From Burkholderiaceae bacterium (lineage in GTDB: Bacteria; Pseudomonadota; Gammaproteobacteria; Burkholderiales; Burkholderiaceae_D): a stretch of DNA of 64,000 bases. Both the position numbers and the translations under genes were made by a program. The DNA lies in assembly GCA_030158675.1 (NCBI GenBank), contig JAOASL010000020.1, positions 1 to 64,000 of the forward strand, in the 5' to 3' direction. Below the pieces are notes generated by a model, which had not been told where the DNA came from, did not search any database, and saw only the letters and a program-made list of their open reading frames with translations. Of this stretch, positions 24,075 through 38,600 are shown piece after piece. Each line of letters begins with the position of its first letter. The first letter of the stretch is position 1.

Positions 24075-24824
24075 TCAGGCCTGGTCGCTGACCTCGACGA
24101 ATTCGTCCGAGCCGCCTTTGGCAGATTCAACGATCTCGCTGAGCGAGTTGGCGCGGCCTTCGAGGATCGCATCGGCAACGCCTCGAGCGTACAGGGCGAT
24201 CGCCTTCGACGAGTCGTCGTTACCCGGGATCACATAGGTGACGCCTTCTGGCGTATGGTTAGTATCGACCACGCCGATAATCGGAATGCCCAGCTTGGCA
24301 GCCTCGGTGATCGCGCCCTTGTGGTAACCGACATCGATCACAAAAATCGCGTCCGGCACACCGTTCATGTCCTTAATGCCGCCGATCGATTTCTGCAGCT
24401 TTTCCATCTCGCGCGAGAACATCAGCGCTTCTTTTTTCGACATCTTCTCGACCGAACCGTCAGCGACCGAAGCTTCCATGTCCTTCAGGCGCTTGATCGA
24501 AGTCTTGATGGTCTTGAAGTTGGTCAGCATGCCGCCCAGCCAGCGCTGATCAACAAACGGAACGCCTGCGCGCTGCGCTTCGGCAGCGATGAGGTCGCGC
24601 GCCTGGCGCTTGGTGCCCACCATCAGGACAGTGCCGCGGTTGGCCGACAGCTGGCGAATGTACTTCATCGCTTCCTGGAACATGACAATGGTCTTTTCCA
24701 GGTTGACGATATGAATCTTGTTACGATGACCAAAAATATACTGGGCCATCTTGGGGTTCCAGAAGCGGGTCTGGTGGCCAAAATGGACACCGGCTTCCAG
24801 CATTTCGCGCATGGTAACGGACAT
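24075..24824 (-). CDS. rpsB: 30S ribosomal protein S2
   Basis: Small-subunit protein. The 249-aa product starts [32 protein letters not shown] and contains [43 protein letters not shown] and [11 protein letters not shown]. Upstream, the 337-bp divergent region holds a possible leader hairpin. tsf follows after a terminator. Confidence 0.97.
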   Translation of the reverse strand: MSVTMREMLEAGVHFGHQTRFWNPKMAQYIFGHRNKIHIVNLEKTIVMFQEAMKYIRQLSANRGTVLMVGTKRQARDLIAAEAQRAGVPFVDQRWLGGMLTNFKTIKTSIKRLKDMEASVADGSVEKMSKKEALMFSREMEKLQKSIGGIKDMNGVPDAIFVIDVGYHKGAITEAAKLGIPIIGVVDTNHTPEGVTYVIPGNDDSSKAIALYARGVADAILEGRANSLSEIVESAKGGSDEFVEVSDQA

Positions 24825-25161
24825 GTTTTCTCCAGGGTTATTTCTTGAGCCCGGCCAGTAACCCGGCCGATTGCTACGGCGGGCACCCTTTGAAGGCGCG
24901 GACTCGCGATTTACACAAAACCCGACTTTAGTTTCGGGCAGTTTTACTTAGCTTGCCGGCCTGCCAACGGCTTGCCATCCAAGCTAACCCGCGATTCTAC
25001 CCGAAAACCCGTCTTTTACACAAATCCTGCAAGGAGCTGCCTCCTTCGATTCAGCCCTGCCCTTGTCGGGCAGGGCGGCCAGCGCGCGCCTCGACTATAA
25101 TTTTGCTTTCCTCACACAAGTGCAGCTGCCCGTTCGCTGGCAGAGCATAACGGTCTCCATC
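24825..25161. promoter_or_regulatory. Divergent rpsB/map intergenic region
   Basis: This 337-bp gap must carry the promoters of rpsB (minus) and map (plus). On the minus side there is a terminator-like hairpin in what would be the rpsB leader: CCCGA (24921-24925) with TCGGG (24934-24938), followed in the minus direction by TTTTGTGTAA. On the plus side a perfect TATAAT lies at 25096-25101. I see no open reading frame worth calling. S2 autoregulation through its leader is known in other bacteria; here it is only a possibility. Confidence 0.45.
25096..25101 (+). promoter_or_regulatory. Candidate -10 box for map-glnD
   Basis: TATAAT lies 60 bp before the map ATG in an AT-richer pocket of an otherwise GC-rich stretch. 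No convincing -35 hexamer is seen at 16-18 bp upstream, so this is tentative. Confidence 0.4.
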
Positions 25162-25998
25162 ATGGGCAACATCACTATCAAAACCGCGGAAGACATCGCG
25201 GGCATGCGAATTGCCGGCCGCCTGGCATCGGAAGTCCTGGATTTCATCACACCGCACGTACGTGCCGGCATCACCACGGGCGAGCTCGATCGCCTGTGCC
25301 ACGACTACATGGTGAACGTGCAGGGCACGATTCCGGCCCCGTTGAATTATTGCCCGCCCGGCTACACGCCTTATCCGAAGTCAATCTGCACTTCGCTGAA
25401 TGACATCGTCTGCCACGGCGTCCCGGGCGACAAGGTGCTCAAGACAGGCGACGTATTGAATATCGACATCACCGTGATTAAGCATGGCTACCATGGCGAT
25501 ACCAGCCGGATGTTTTACGTCGGCGAACCATCGATCATGGCCAGGCGGCTCGGCGAAATCACCTATGAATGCATGTGGCTGGGGATTTCGAAGATCCGTC
25601 CGGGCGCCCACCTTGGCGATATCGGGCATGTGATCCAGCAGCATGCAGAGAAAGCCGGCTTCTCGGTGGTCCGCGAATTCTGCGGACACGGTATCGGCAA
25701 GGTCTTCCATGAAGAGCCACAGGTGCTGCACTACGGCCGTCCGGGCACGCTAGAGCAGCTGGTGCCGGGAATGATCTTCACGGTCGAGCCGATGATTAAC
25801 GCGGGACGCCGGGAAATCCGCGAAATGGGCGACGGCTGGACCATCAAGACGCGTGACCGCAGCCTGTCAGCGCAATGGGAACACACCGTCCTGGTCACCG
25901 AAACCGGATACGACGTCCTGACCGTGTCGGCTGGCTCACCACTGCCACCGGCGTTCATCGGCCAGCAGCCTGCCGAGCACCCCGCTGGCGCAGCGTGA
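25162..25998 (+). CDS. map: Methionine aminopeptidase, type I
   Basis: Removes the initiator methionine from nascent proteins after deformylation. Starting at MGNITIKTAEDIAGMRIAGR, the product is 278 aa. The five metal ligands fall in NIDITVIKHGYHGDTSRMF (two Asp), EFCGHGIGKVFHEEPQ (His), FTVEPMINAG (Glu) and QWEHTVLVT (Glu). An upstream in-frame start would cover the promoter region and is rejected. glnD begins 1 nt after the stop codon, so the two are co-transcribed. Confidence 0.96.
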   Translation: MGNITIKTAEDIAGMRIAGRLASEVLDFITPHVRAGITTGELDRLCHDYMVNVQGTIPAPLNYCPPGYTPYPKSICTSLNDIVCHGVPGDKVLKTGDVLNIDITVIKHGYHGDTSRMFYVGEPSIMARRLGEITYECMWLGISKIRPGAHLGDIGHVIQQHAEKAGFSVVREFCGHGIGKVFHEEPQVLHYGRPGTLEQLVPGMIFTVEPMINAGRREIREMGDGWTIKTRDRSLSAQWEHTVLVTETGYDVLTVSAGSPLPPAFIGQQPAEHPAGAA

Positions 25999-25999
25999 C

Positions 26000-28552
26000 A
26001 TGGACACGCTGGCCCCGTCCCTCAGGGAGCAGCTGAAGGAAGGCCGGCGCGAGATCGTCGCCGACTACAATCGCGACCATCGTCCGCAACGGCTGCTGCG
26101 ACGTATCTGCCAAAACGCTGACGAGGTAGTGACACGCGCATGGCAAGTCTTCGAGATGCCGGACGACGCGGCGCTGGTCGCTGTCGGCGGCTATGGCCGC
26201 GGCGAACTCTTCCCATGCTCCGACATTGACCTGCTGATCCTGCTGCCGCACGCGCCGGATGCCGCGCTGGGTGAAAAACTCGAGCAGCTAGTGCAGCTGC
26301 TGTGGGATCTCGGGCTCGAGATCGGCCATAGCATACGCACGGTCGACGAATGCCTGAGCGAATCGGCGGCAGACATTACGGTGCAGACCAGCCTGCTTGA
26401 GGCCCGGCTCATTTGCGGCGATCGCGAATTACTCGGCCAGCTCAGGCAACGCTTCTCGCAGGCGATGGATGCGCGCGCGTTTTTCCAGGACAAAGTGCTG
26501 GAACTTCGGCAACGTCATGTGAAGTATGAAAACACGCCGTACAGCCTCGAGCCGAACTGCAAGGAAAGCCCGGGTGGACTGCGCGATCTGCAGGTGATTC
26601 TCTGGGTCGCCAAGGCCGCTGGCCTCGGCGATTCCTGGAGTGAGCTGGCCGCAAGCAACATGATCACGGCGACTGAGGCGCGCCAGATCGCCGAAAAAGA
26701 GCGCACATTCAAGGAAATCCGCATACGGTTGCACCTGCTTTCGCGGCGGCGCGAGGACAGGCTGGTATTTGATCTGCAAGGTCCGATCGCCGAGACTTTC
26801 GGTTTCAAGAACACAGCCGAACGACGCGCCAGCGAAGTGCTGATGCAGCGTTATTACTGGTCGGCGAAGGCGGTCACACAGCTGAACTCCATCCTGCTGC
26901 AGAACATCGAAGCGCACCTGTTTCCTCAGGCCGGTGTGTCGCGCCCACTGAATGAGCGTTTCAACGAGCTGAACGGACTGATCGATATCGCTCACGACCG
27001 GGTGTTTGAAGAAATACCGTCGGCGATGCTCGAGATCTTCCTGCTGATTCAGCGGCATCGTGAACTCAAGGGCATGACCGCACGCGCGCAACGAGCGCTC
27101 TGGCATGCGCGTTTCGGTATCGACGCCGCATTCCGGCGCGCCCCGAACAACCGCAAGCTGTTTCTGCAGATACTGCAGGCGCCGAAAGGCGTTACCCGGG
27201 CACTGCGGGCGATGAACCAGTTGTCCATCCTTGGCCGTTACCTGCCGAATTTCCGCCGCATCATCGGGCAGATGCAGCATGACCTGTTCCACGTCTATAC
27301 CGTCGACCAGCACATCCTGATGGTGGTGCGTAATGTAAGGCGTTTTGCGATACCAGAGCATTCGCACGAATATCCATTCTGCAGCCAGCTGATCGCCAAC
27401 TTTCCGCAACCCTGGCTGATCTACGTGGCCGCGCTTTTCCACGATATCGCCAAGGGGCGTGGCGGCGACCACTCGAAGCTCGGCATGGCCGACGCGCGCC
27501 GTTTCTGTCGCGACCATGGCCTGTCGAAAGAGGATACGGAGTTTGTAGTTTTCCTGGTCGAGCATCACCTGCTGATGTCGCAAGTCGCGCAGAAGCAAGA
27601 TCTGTCCGATCCGGAAGTGGTGCGCGCCTTCGTCAATACGGTGAAGAACGAGCACCAGCTGACGGCGCTTTATCTGCTCACCGTCGCTGACATTCGCGGC
27701 ACCAGTCCGAAAGTCTGGAATGCGTGGAAAGGCAAGCTGCTTGAAGACCTGTACCGGATGAGCCTGCGCGTGCTCGGCGGCGAAGCGCCGTCGGCCGACC
27801 GCGAACTGAAGAACCGGCAGCAGGACGCGATGGCCAACCTGCGATTGTTCGGCCTGCCAGCGAATGTCCATGAACCGCTGTGGAAAAATCTCGATGTCGG
27901 TTATTTTCTGCGTCATGACGCATCAGAAATCGCATGGCAAACCCGCGTGCTTGCCGAACATGTCGACAGTCTGCGTCCGGTAGTACGCTGCCGCCTCGGA
28001 CCGATCGGCGAAGGTTTGCAAGTCGTGGTTTACCTGCGCGACCGCCCCGACCTGTTTGCTCGTATCTGCAGCTATTTCGACCGCAAAAATTTCAGCATCC
28101 TGGATGCCAAGGTGCAGACGACCCGGCACGGCTACGCGCTCGACACCTTTCTGGTCAGCGAGCCAACCTTTGCGGACAACTACCGCGAATTGATTGCGCT
28201 GATCGAGCACGATCTTGCACTCCAGCTGCAGACCGATGACGAACTGCCCGCGCCGCTAAAACCCAGGGTATCGCGCATGTCGCGCACCTTCCCGATAACA
28301 CCCACCGTGCACTTGCAACCGGACGAGCGCGGCCAGTACCATCTGCTACAGATTTCGGCCAGTGACCGAACCGGCCTGCTCTACTCGATCGCCAGCGTGC
28401 TCGCCCGCTATAAAGTCAATTTGCACACGGCGAAGATCACCACGCTGGGCGAACGCGTTGAAGACGTCTTTCTGGTCGACGGCCCCACACTGGCCAATGC
28501 GCGCACGCAGATCGCGCTCGAATCCGAGCTGCTCGACGCACTGCGCATATGA
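26000..28552 (+). CDS. glnD: Bifunctional uridylyltransferase/uridylyl-removing enzyme GlnD
   Basis: Senses glutamine and adds or removes UMP on PII proteins, controlling nitrogen assimilation. The 850-aa protein has an N-terminal nucleotidyltransferase domain (GGYGRGELFPCSDIDLLIL, about residues 60-80). A central HD domain (YVAALFHDIAKGRGGDHSKLG, about residue 480) performs the uridylyl removal. Two C-terminal ACT domains start near residues 670 and 780 (LQVVVYLRDRPDLFARIC; LLQISASDRTGLLYSIA) and sense glutamine. It follows map with a 1-nt gap. Confidence 0.96.
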   Translation: MDTLAPSLREQLKEGRREIVADYNRDHRPQRLLRRICQNADEVVTRAWQVFEMPDDAALVAVGGYGRGELFPCSDIDLLILLPHAPDAALGEKLEQLVQLLWDLGLEIGHSIRTVDECLSESAADITVQTSLLEARLICGDRELLGQLRQRFSQAMDARAFFQDKVLELRQRHVKYENTPYSLEPNCKESPGGLRDLQVILWVAKAAGLGDSWSELAASNMITATEARQIAEKERTFKEIRIRLHLLSRRREDRLVFDLQGPIAETFGFKNTAERRASEVLMQRYYWSAKAVTQLNSILLQNIEAHLFPQAGVSRPLNERFNELNGLIDIAHDRVFEEIPSAMLEIFLLIQRHRELKGMTARAQRALWHARFGIDAAFRRAPNNRKLFLQILQAPKGVTRALRAMNQLSILGRYLPNFRRIIGQMQHDLFHVYTVDQHILMVVRNVRRFAIPEHSHEYPFCSQLIANFPQPWLIYVAALFHDIAKGRGGDHSKLGMADARRFCRDHGLSKEDTEFVVFLVEHHLLMSQVAQKQDLSDPEVVRAFVNTVKNEHQLTALYLLTVADIRGTSPKVWNAWKGKLLEDLYRMSLRVLGGEAPSADRELKNRQQDAMANLRLFGLPANVHEPLWKNLDVGYFLRHDASEIAWQTRVLAEHVDSLRPVVRCRLGPIGEGLQVVVYLRDRPDLFARICSYFDRKNFSILDAKVQTTRHGYALDTFLVSEPTFADNYRELIALIEHDLALQLQTDDELPAPLKPRVSRMSRTFPITPTVHLQPDERGQYHLLQISASDRTGLLYSIASVLARYKVNLHTAKITTLGERVEDVFLVDGPTLANARTQIALESELLDALRI

Positions 28553-28600
28553 TGCGCACGGCTATTGCGCGGACCAATCCTTACTTCGGAAACCTGACTC

Positions 28601-29347
28601 ATGACTGAACCCTTACGCCTGTCCAAACGCATGTCCGAGCTGGGTCTGTGCTCGCGCCGTGAGGCGGACGAATGGATCGCAAAGGGCTGGGTGAAGGTTG
28701 ACGGCAAAGTGATCGCCGAACTCGGCAGCAAAGTACTGCCGCACCAGAAAATCAGCATCGAGCGGCAGGCGCAGGCCGAGCAGGCACGGCGCGTGACCGT
28801 GCTGCTGAATAAACCCATGGGTTTTGTCAGCGGACAGGCCGAAGATGGCTACAAGCCGGCATCCGTACTGGTGCGCCCCGAGAATCGCTGGTCGGAGGAC
28901 AACTCTCCGATACAGTTTTCGGCAGCCCAGCTGAAAAGCCTTGTGCCGGCAGGCCGACTCGACATTGACTCCATTGGCCTGCTGATCCTCACGCAGGATG
29001 GCCGGGTCGCGAAACAGCTGATCGGCGAAGACAGCAACATCGAGAAAGAGTACCTGGTGCGCGTTAAACACCTGAAGCCGGGAAAGCTGCCTGACGGCGA
29101 ACTGAAACGCTTGAATCACGGTCTCGCGCTCGACGGCCAGCCACTGCGCCCGGCCAATGTCAGCTGGCAAAACGACGACCAGCTTCGCTTCGTACTGCGC
29201 GAAGGAAAAAAGCGCCAGATACGGCGTATGTGCGAACTGGTCGGACTAAAAGTGCTTGGACTCAAGCGCGTCCGCATTGGACAGGTCAAGCTCGGTAATT
29301 TACCCGTCGGCCAGTGGCGCTACCTGCGCGACGACGAACAGTTCTGA
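28601..29347 (+). CDS. rluF: rRNA pseudouridine synthase, RluF-like
   Basis: Isomerises a specific uridine in 23S rRNA. The 248-aa product has an N-terminal S4 RNA-binding domain (LRLSKRMSELGLCSRREADEWI) and the RsuA/RluB/E/F catalytic domain. The motif GRLDIDSIGLLILTQDG contains the catalytic Asp. Later motifs are KEYLVRV and EGKKRQIRRMCELVGLKV. It looks nearest to RluF (IPLGEWRDL in E. coli versus LPVGQWRYL here), but the target base is not proven by sequence. It lacks the long basic tail of E. coli RluF. Confidence 0.85.
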   Translation: MTEPLRLSKRMSELGLCSRREADEWIAKGWVKVDGKVIAELGSKVLPHQKISIERQAQAEQARRVTVLLNKPMGFVSGQAEDGYKPASVLVRPENRWSEDNSPIQFSAAQLKSLVPAGRLDIDSIGLLILTQDGRVAKQLIGEDSNIEKEYLVRVKHLKPGKLPDGELKRLNHGLALDGQPLRPANVSWQNDDQLRFVLREGKKRQIRRMCELVGLKVLGLKRVRIGQVKLGNLPVGQWRYLRDDEQF

Positions 29348-29394
29348 TATCGGATTCACTGTTACGGCAGGCAGGCAATCGGCGGTGTGCGGGC

Positions 29395-30117
29395 TCAGCC
29401 GTCATTCCAGTGCGCTGCGGTGAACGTCATGGACTCCGCCTCACGCCGCCACGTGACGGCACTGCGAGAAACGGCCAGGTACCAGGTCTGGATTCCAGCA
29501 CGCGGCTTTGGCTGCGCAAAGCCGGTCGGGTTGAGCAAGGCGACACACCAGCCCGGCTCAGGATCGCGCACCGATTGATAAACGATGGCGCCGACACCTG
29601 CGTGGCGGGCAATCCGCGCAAAGGCCTGGGTCGCCGCATAGTCTGATCGATGGTGCCAGACCAGGCTATCTGCATCGAAGGGAGGCAGGCGCAAATCGAC
29701 CGCGTTCGTGCCGAGTTCAACGCTGAATGCGCTGTGCGCGACCGGATCCAGCCGCTCGAGGTCCGGCGCGTCCTGCAGGAAGCGCCAGCGCCAGTAACCT
29801 ATCTCGGCGCCAGCGGTTCGGATCGATTCGGCACCATAGAAAACCCCTGGATCGGTGACGCCGCGAAAGCGCGAACCGATGCGCAGCGGGCTATAACGAA
29901 ATGGCGTCGCCAGCAGATAATCCAGGCGGGACAAATCTGCCGTCAGGCCCGGTTTGCTTGATTCGAGCAGCGATTCCAGCACATCCTGTTCATCGCGCGT
30001 GTCCACCAGTTTCATGGTGGCGGCGATATGCTGCGACTCGACGATCCTCCAGGCGACGGAGCGCCAGGGTCGCGACTCAGACGAGACCGCGGGAGGCGTC
30101 CAGGTAGTGAATGACAC
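29395..30117 (-). CDS. RES-domain NAD+ phosphorylase-type toxin
   Basis: RES toxins (for example MbcT, ParT, Res) break down or transfer ADP-ribose from NAD+ and halt growth. The domain is recognised from WRIVESQHIAATMKLVDTRDEQ, FRYSPLRIGSRFRG, YGAESIRTAGAEIGYWRWRF, and the aromatic/Arg pattern that follows. I chose a GTG at 30117 (240 aa): the family starts upstream of the ATG at MKLVD, and this GTG lies 41 nt inside the antitoxin gene. The overlap indicates coupling to the antitoxin. It is convergent with rluF. Confidence 0.82.
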   Translation of the reverse strand: MSFTTWTPPAVSSESRPWRSVAWRIVESQHIAATMKLVDTRDEQDVLESLLESSKPGLTADLSRLDYLLATPFRYSPLRIGSRFRGVTDPGVFYGAESIRTAGAEIGYWRWRFLQDAPDLERLDPVAHSAFSVELGTNAVDLRLPPFDADSLVWHHRSDYAATQAFARIARHAGVGAIVYQSVRDPEPGWCVALLNPTGFAQPKPRAGIQTWYLAVSRSAVTWRREAESMTFTAAHWNDG

Positions 30118-30457
30118 GAACCAACCCTTCAGCCTGAGGCAACAAATCGATGGGGCGCGCGCCCAGCGCACGGTTGTCGCTATTTAGCCAGCGCCGCGCC
30201 GCCTGTTCGTCGCCGACGATCGAGTCAAGAGAGCGGAATACACGAACGAAGATCAATGCCAACTCCCACTCCTTGCGGCGCTGGTCGAGACGGTAATCAC
30301 CGCTGTACAGCCGGGTAATGGTCGGCGGACTCACCCCGAGAATTCGGGCCAGCAGCGCATGGGAGAGATCCAGCCGGTCGGCCGCACGAATGACTGCCTT
30401 GCCGAGAACAGCTGAAGCGTCAGCCTGACCTGCATGAGTATGCTCATATGCAATCAT
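30077..30457 (-). CDS. Xre/MbcA/ParS-type antitoxin (DUF2384)
   Basis: Antitoxin partner of the RES protein. Starting at MIAYEHTHAGQADASAVLGKAV the product is 126 aa. A Xre-like helix-turn-helix (LDLSHALLARILGVSPPTITRLYSGDYRL) is followed by the DUF2384 toxin-binding part (VFRSLDSIVGDEQAARRWLNSDNRALGARPIDLL). In known pairs the C-terminal residues plug the toxin active site, and the HTH represses the operon. The longer in-frame start at 30529 is less likely. The toxin gene overlaps its 3' end. Confidence 0.84.
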   Translation of the reverse strand: MIAYEHTHAGQADASAVLGKAVIRAADRLDLSHALLARILGVSPPTITRLYSGDYRLDQRRKEWELALIFVRVFRSLDSIVGDEQAARRWLNSDNRALGARPIDLLPQAEGLVRVIHYLDASRGLV

Positions 30458-30539
30458 GCCACCCCCTTTCCTCAGAAAGGCTAGCACAGCCTTCTTTCCT
30501 CGGAAAGCGGGAATTGCATCAAGTTGCAAAATTGCTTAT

Positions 30540-31076
30540 TTAATCGTCTGCCAAAGCCTCTGTTCCTGGAAACAGCACCTCCGTAAATCCGAAGCGGCTG
30601 AAGTCCTTGATTCGCATCGGATACAGCACACCGGCAAGATGGTCACATTCGTGCTGTACGACCCGAGCATGGAAGCCATCGACCTCCCGCACCAGCGGTC
30701 GTCCAAACGGATCGACGCCGCTGTAACGCAATCGCGCATAACGAGGCACCGAGCCGCGAAGCCCGGGAACGGACAAGCACCCTTCCCAGCCCTCTTCAAC
30801 ATCATCGGACAAGGGCTGCAACACCGGATTGAGCAGAACGGTCTCCGGCACCGGAGGCGCATCAGGATATCGCGCGTTCTGTCCGAACCCGAAGATCACC
30901 AATTGCAGGTTGACGCCGATCTGAGGTGCTGCCAACCCGGCGCCGTTTGCCGCATGCATCGTGTCGAACATGTCGACGATCAATGCGTGCAGCTGCGGTG
31001 TATCGAACTCCCGAACCGGTTCTGCCACGCGTAACAATCGGGGATCACCCATCTTGAGAATATCTCGCACAGCCAT
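30540..31076 (-). CDS. def: Peptide deformylase
   Basis: Removes the formyl group from the N-terminus of new proteins. The 178-aa product has all three motifs: [10 protein letters not shown] (residues 45-54), EGCLSVPG with metal ligand Cys100, and QHECDHLAG with His142, Glu143 and His146. Bacteria often carry two def genes. This copy is not next to fmt, the usual partner, so it may be a second one. The start lies just downstream of galU's stop. Confidence 0.95.
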   Translation of the reverse strand: MAVRDILKMGDPRLLRVAEPVREFDTPQLHALIVDMFDTMHAANGAGLAAPQIGVNLQLVIFGFGQNARYPDAPPVPETVLLNPVLQPLSDDVEEGWEGCLSVPGLRGSVPRYARLRYSGVDPFGRPLVREVDGFHARVVQHECDHLAGVLYPMRIKDFSRFGFTEVLFPGTEALADD

Positions 31077-31088
31077 GGCATCCTCCCG

Positions 31089-35169
<4,081 letters not shown>

Positions 35170-35373
35170 TCAAATCTCTTTCTAACGAGAAATATTCAAC
35201 AAGGAAAGATTTTAACGAACATCAGTCGAGGCTTCGTACCTTTTCACTCCGTGGCAACCAGGCGCGCTGCGACGAACAGGTTCGGCATTGCTCCACTTTA
35301 AAGTTGATGATCATCAATCTTCACCAAATATTTGTCATTACGATAATAAAATCCGACGAAAAAGGGGGAAGTC

Positions 35374-35589
35374 ATGTCGAATCCATCCGAAATCAAGTTG
35401 TCTGTGCTGACCTCGCTATCGATTCGCCCCCTCTTTCGTCGCCTGCGTCACTGGTGGTATCGCCGCGCAGAGGAGCATTATCTGATCTGCGCCGCTATCG
35501 AGCACGCGCATGCACGCGAGGCTGAAGACAACGAAGCGTACTACCAGAAGCGCGCCGCGATGGCCCGCTCCGAACTGCGCTTTGACTAG
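35374..35589 (+). CDS. Small basic protein, hypothetical
   Basis: A 71-aa ORF with a good purine-rich Shine-Dalgarno (AAAGGGGGAAG) just before the ATG. It runs opposite to both neighbours, zipA and smc, and occupies its own 450-bp slot. The first half is basic and aromatic (RRLRHWWYRRAEEHYLI); the second half is a helix rich in Ala, Glu and His ending ARSELRFD. No signal peptide or known motif is seen. The strong ribosome binding site and lack of overlap make it a likely real gene. Confidence 0.6.
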   Translation: MSNPSEIKLSVLTSLSIRPLFRRLRHWWYRRAEEHYLICAAIEHAHAREAEDNEAYYQKRAAMARSELRFD

Positions 35590-35619
35590 GAGACAAACGG
35601 CTTCCGGGCGACGATCTTG

Positions 35620-38600
35620 TCAGGCCGCCTGCTGCTCCGAAGCCAGATTAGCCGCCGACTCCATGTCCACAGCCACGATGCGTGACACACCCTGCTCCTG
35701 CATCGTGACGCCGATCAGCTGCTGCGCCATTTCCATCGCGATCTTGTTATGCGAGATGAAAAGGAATTGCGTATGAACCGACATCTTCTTGACCATGTTG
35801 CAGAAGCGCTCGGTGTTGGCATCGTCCAGCGGCGCATCGACCTCGTCCAGCAGACAGAACGGCGCAGGGTTCAGCTGGAAAATCGAGAACACCAGGGCAG
35901 TTGCAGTCAGCGCCTTTTCACCACCCGACAGCAGATGGATCGTTGCATTCTTCTTGCCCGGCGGCTGCGCCATCACCTGCACGCCAGAGTCGAGGATCTC
36001 CTCGCCGGTCATCACCAGCTTCGCATTTCCGCCGCCAAACAGGATCGGGAACAGCTCGCCAAAATGATGATTCACCTTGTCGAAAGTATCCTTCAGCAGG
36101 TCACGCGTTTCGATGTCGATCTTGTGGATCGCGTCTTCCAGCGTCGTGATCGCCTCGGTCAGGTCGTCGTTCTGCGCGTCGAGGAAGTTCTTGCGCTCTG
36201 AAGCCTGTGCCAGTTCATCAAGCGCGGCCAGGTTCACCGGGCCAAGCGCACTGATTGCGTTGGTCAGGCGCGTAACCTCGCCCTGCAGATAGGATGGCCG
36301 CAGGTCGTCGGTCAGCTTCTCGGCCAGCGCCGCCTCGTCCGCCTGCGTGTTCGCGAGCGCTTCGGAGAACTGCTCCTGATTCAGGCGCGCGGCCTGCTCC
36401 TTCAACTGCAGTTCGACGATGTGATCACGGATAGGCTGCAGCCCGCGCTCGGCTGCCATTTTCGATTCATCATGCTGGCGCATCCGCTGCGTCAGCTGAT
36501 CAAGCTCATGGCGTGCGTTTGCCAGTATCAGCTCCTGCTCGCTGCGCCGATCGAGTAGCGATTGCAGACCCGCCTGTGCCGCCTGATCATCGAGCGACTC
36601 GAGCTCCAGGCTCCCCTGCTCCATGCTGGCAAACAGCTGCGAGGATTGCTCTAGCGCCGTCGCAATGCTGCGCTTAAGTTCTTCAATGCGGCTTTCGTGC
36701 GAGCGCTGCGCAAATTCCGCCTGCTGCGCCGATAGCTCGAACTCTCTCACATGTTCCCGCGCCCGGCTGAGAGCCGCTTCGCGCTCCAGATACACCGTCT
36801 GGCCGTCCTCGTGCGCTTCCTGTACCTGGCCCAGCTCGATGTCCAGCTGCTCGAGCACCTGCTCAGCCTCGGCTTGCACCTGCTGCTGCTCTGCGTCCTG
36901 TGCCGCAATCTCGGCCAGGTCACTGTCGATTTGCATACTGCGCTGGCTGAAACGCTCGACCGACTCGGTCAGCTTCAGCAGATCGATCTGCAGGCTGTGC
37001 AGTATCTGCTGCGCCGAAGAGACTTGCTGCGTCAGCTGTTCCAGACGCCGCGTCCCCTGCGCGAGCGCCGCATCGGCGCGTACCGATCGCTGCCTTGCCT
37101 CGTCAGCCAGCATCTGCTGTGCGCGTAACTGACGAGTCAGGTTATCGATCTCCTGCTGCCGCGCCAGCATGCCGTCCTGCTCAGAGTCAGACGCGTAGAA
37201 GCGCACCGACAGCTTGCTGATCAGATGACCTTCACGGGTAACCAGGGTCGCGCCAACCGGCAACTTCAAACGATCCGCCAATGCCCCGGCTGCATCATCG
37301 GCGATGTACACGCCATGCAGCCAGTCCTGCATCAGGGCGCGCAGACCCGGATCATCAACTTTCATCATCGCCAGCAGCGGCTTGAGGCCCACAGGCGCAA
37401 TGTCAGCGGGCACCATCGTGCCCGACAGCGAATACAGCGACAGCTTGGCAGGCGGCGCATCGCTGAAGAAAGCCTTCGCCCAATCAAGGTTCGATACCTC
37501 GAGCGCGCCGGTGCGCTCGCGCAGCACCGACTCCAATGCGGTCTCCCACCCCTGTTCGATGGACAGCTTTTGCCACAAACGCGGCAGCTCGCCGAGCTCA
37601 TGCTTGTTCAGCCAGGGCGCCACCTTGCTCCCGGTCTGCACGCTTTCCTGTAGCTGCCGCAGCGCGGCGAGGCGTGCTTCGAGCTGCGCATAGTTCGCAG
37701 TCTCGGCGTTCACAGACTGCTGAGCATCGCGACGCTCCTGCTCCAGTCGCGGCTGGATTTCGCGCGCGGCGGCCAGCTCTGACTGCGCGTGCTCGAGCTG
37801 CATTTCCCTCTCGTCGACCTGCGCCTTCAGGTTGGTCAGATGCGCGGTGTCGGGCAACGCCAGCATGTTCTTTTCCTGCGCCAGACGTTCGCGGCGCAGC
37901 GAAAGGCCCGACAGGATATTCGACGCATTCCGCTGATGCGCCGACTCCAGCTCGATTCGCTGCTGTACCTGCATGATGCGTGCGCGCGATTCGGTGGTCG
38001 CCAGCTGCGCGGTACGCCACGCTTCTTCAATCGCCGGCAGTGCTTCCTGCTTCATCTGCAGTACCTGCTGCGCCTCGGCGACACGCATGCCGTGTTCCGC
38101 GAGCGCCAGTTCGGCCTGCGCCAGTTCATCCTGGAATTGGGTACTTTGCCGCTGCCACTGGTCGCGCTGCGCCGACAGCGAGTTCAACTGCGTCTGCAGA
38201 CGGGTACGCGATTCGATCACGAACTTGATCTGCGCTTCAAGGCTGCCGATCTCTGAGTTCGTCTGATACAGCGCACCCTGCGCCTGGTGCATGCGATCGC
38301 CAGCGGCATAGTGCTCCTGCCGCTGATGCTCAAGCTCGGTCTCGACATGCCGCAGTTTGGCGGTCTGCTCTTCGAGTTCGGTCTGGGCTTTCTCGATATC
38401 GCGCGCAAATTTCTGCTGCTCGGCCATGGCTTCGGTCTTGCGCAGCAACCACAGCAACTTCTGCTTTTCTTCCTGGTCACCCTGCAGCTGATGGAATTTC
38501 TGTGCAACTTCTGCTTGCCCCTGCAACTTATCGACATTCACGTTCAGCTCGCGCAGGATGTCGTCGACACGCTGCAGGTTTTCACGCGTATCCTGCAGGC

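Noticed and set aside
26429-27916. 495-codon open frame on the minus strand
   Set aside because: Antisense to glnD, which has complete catalytic motifs; no independent evidence for a protein.
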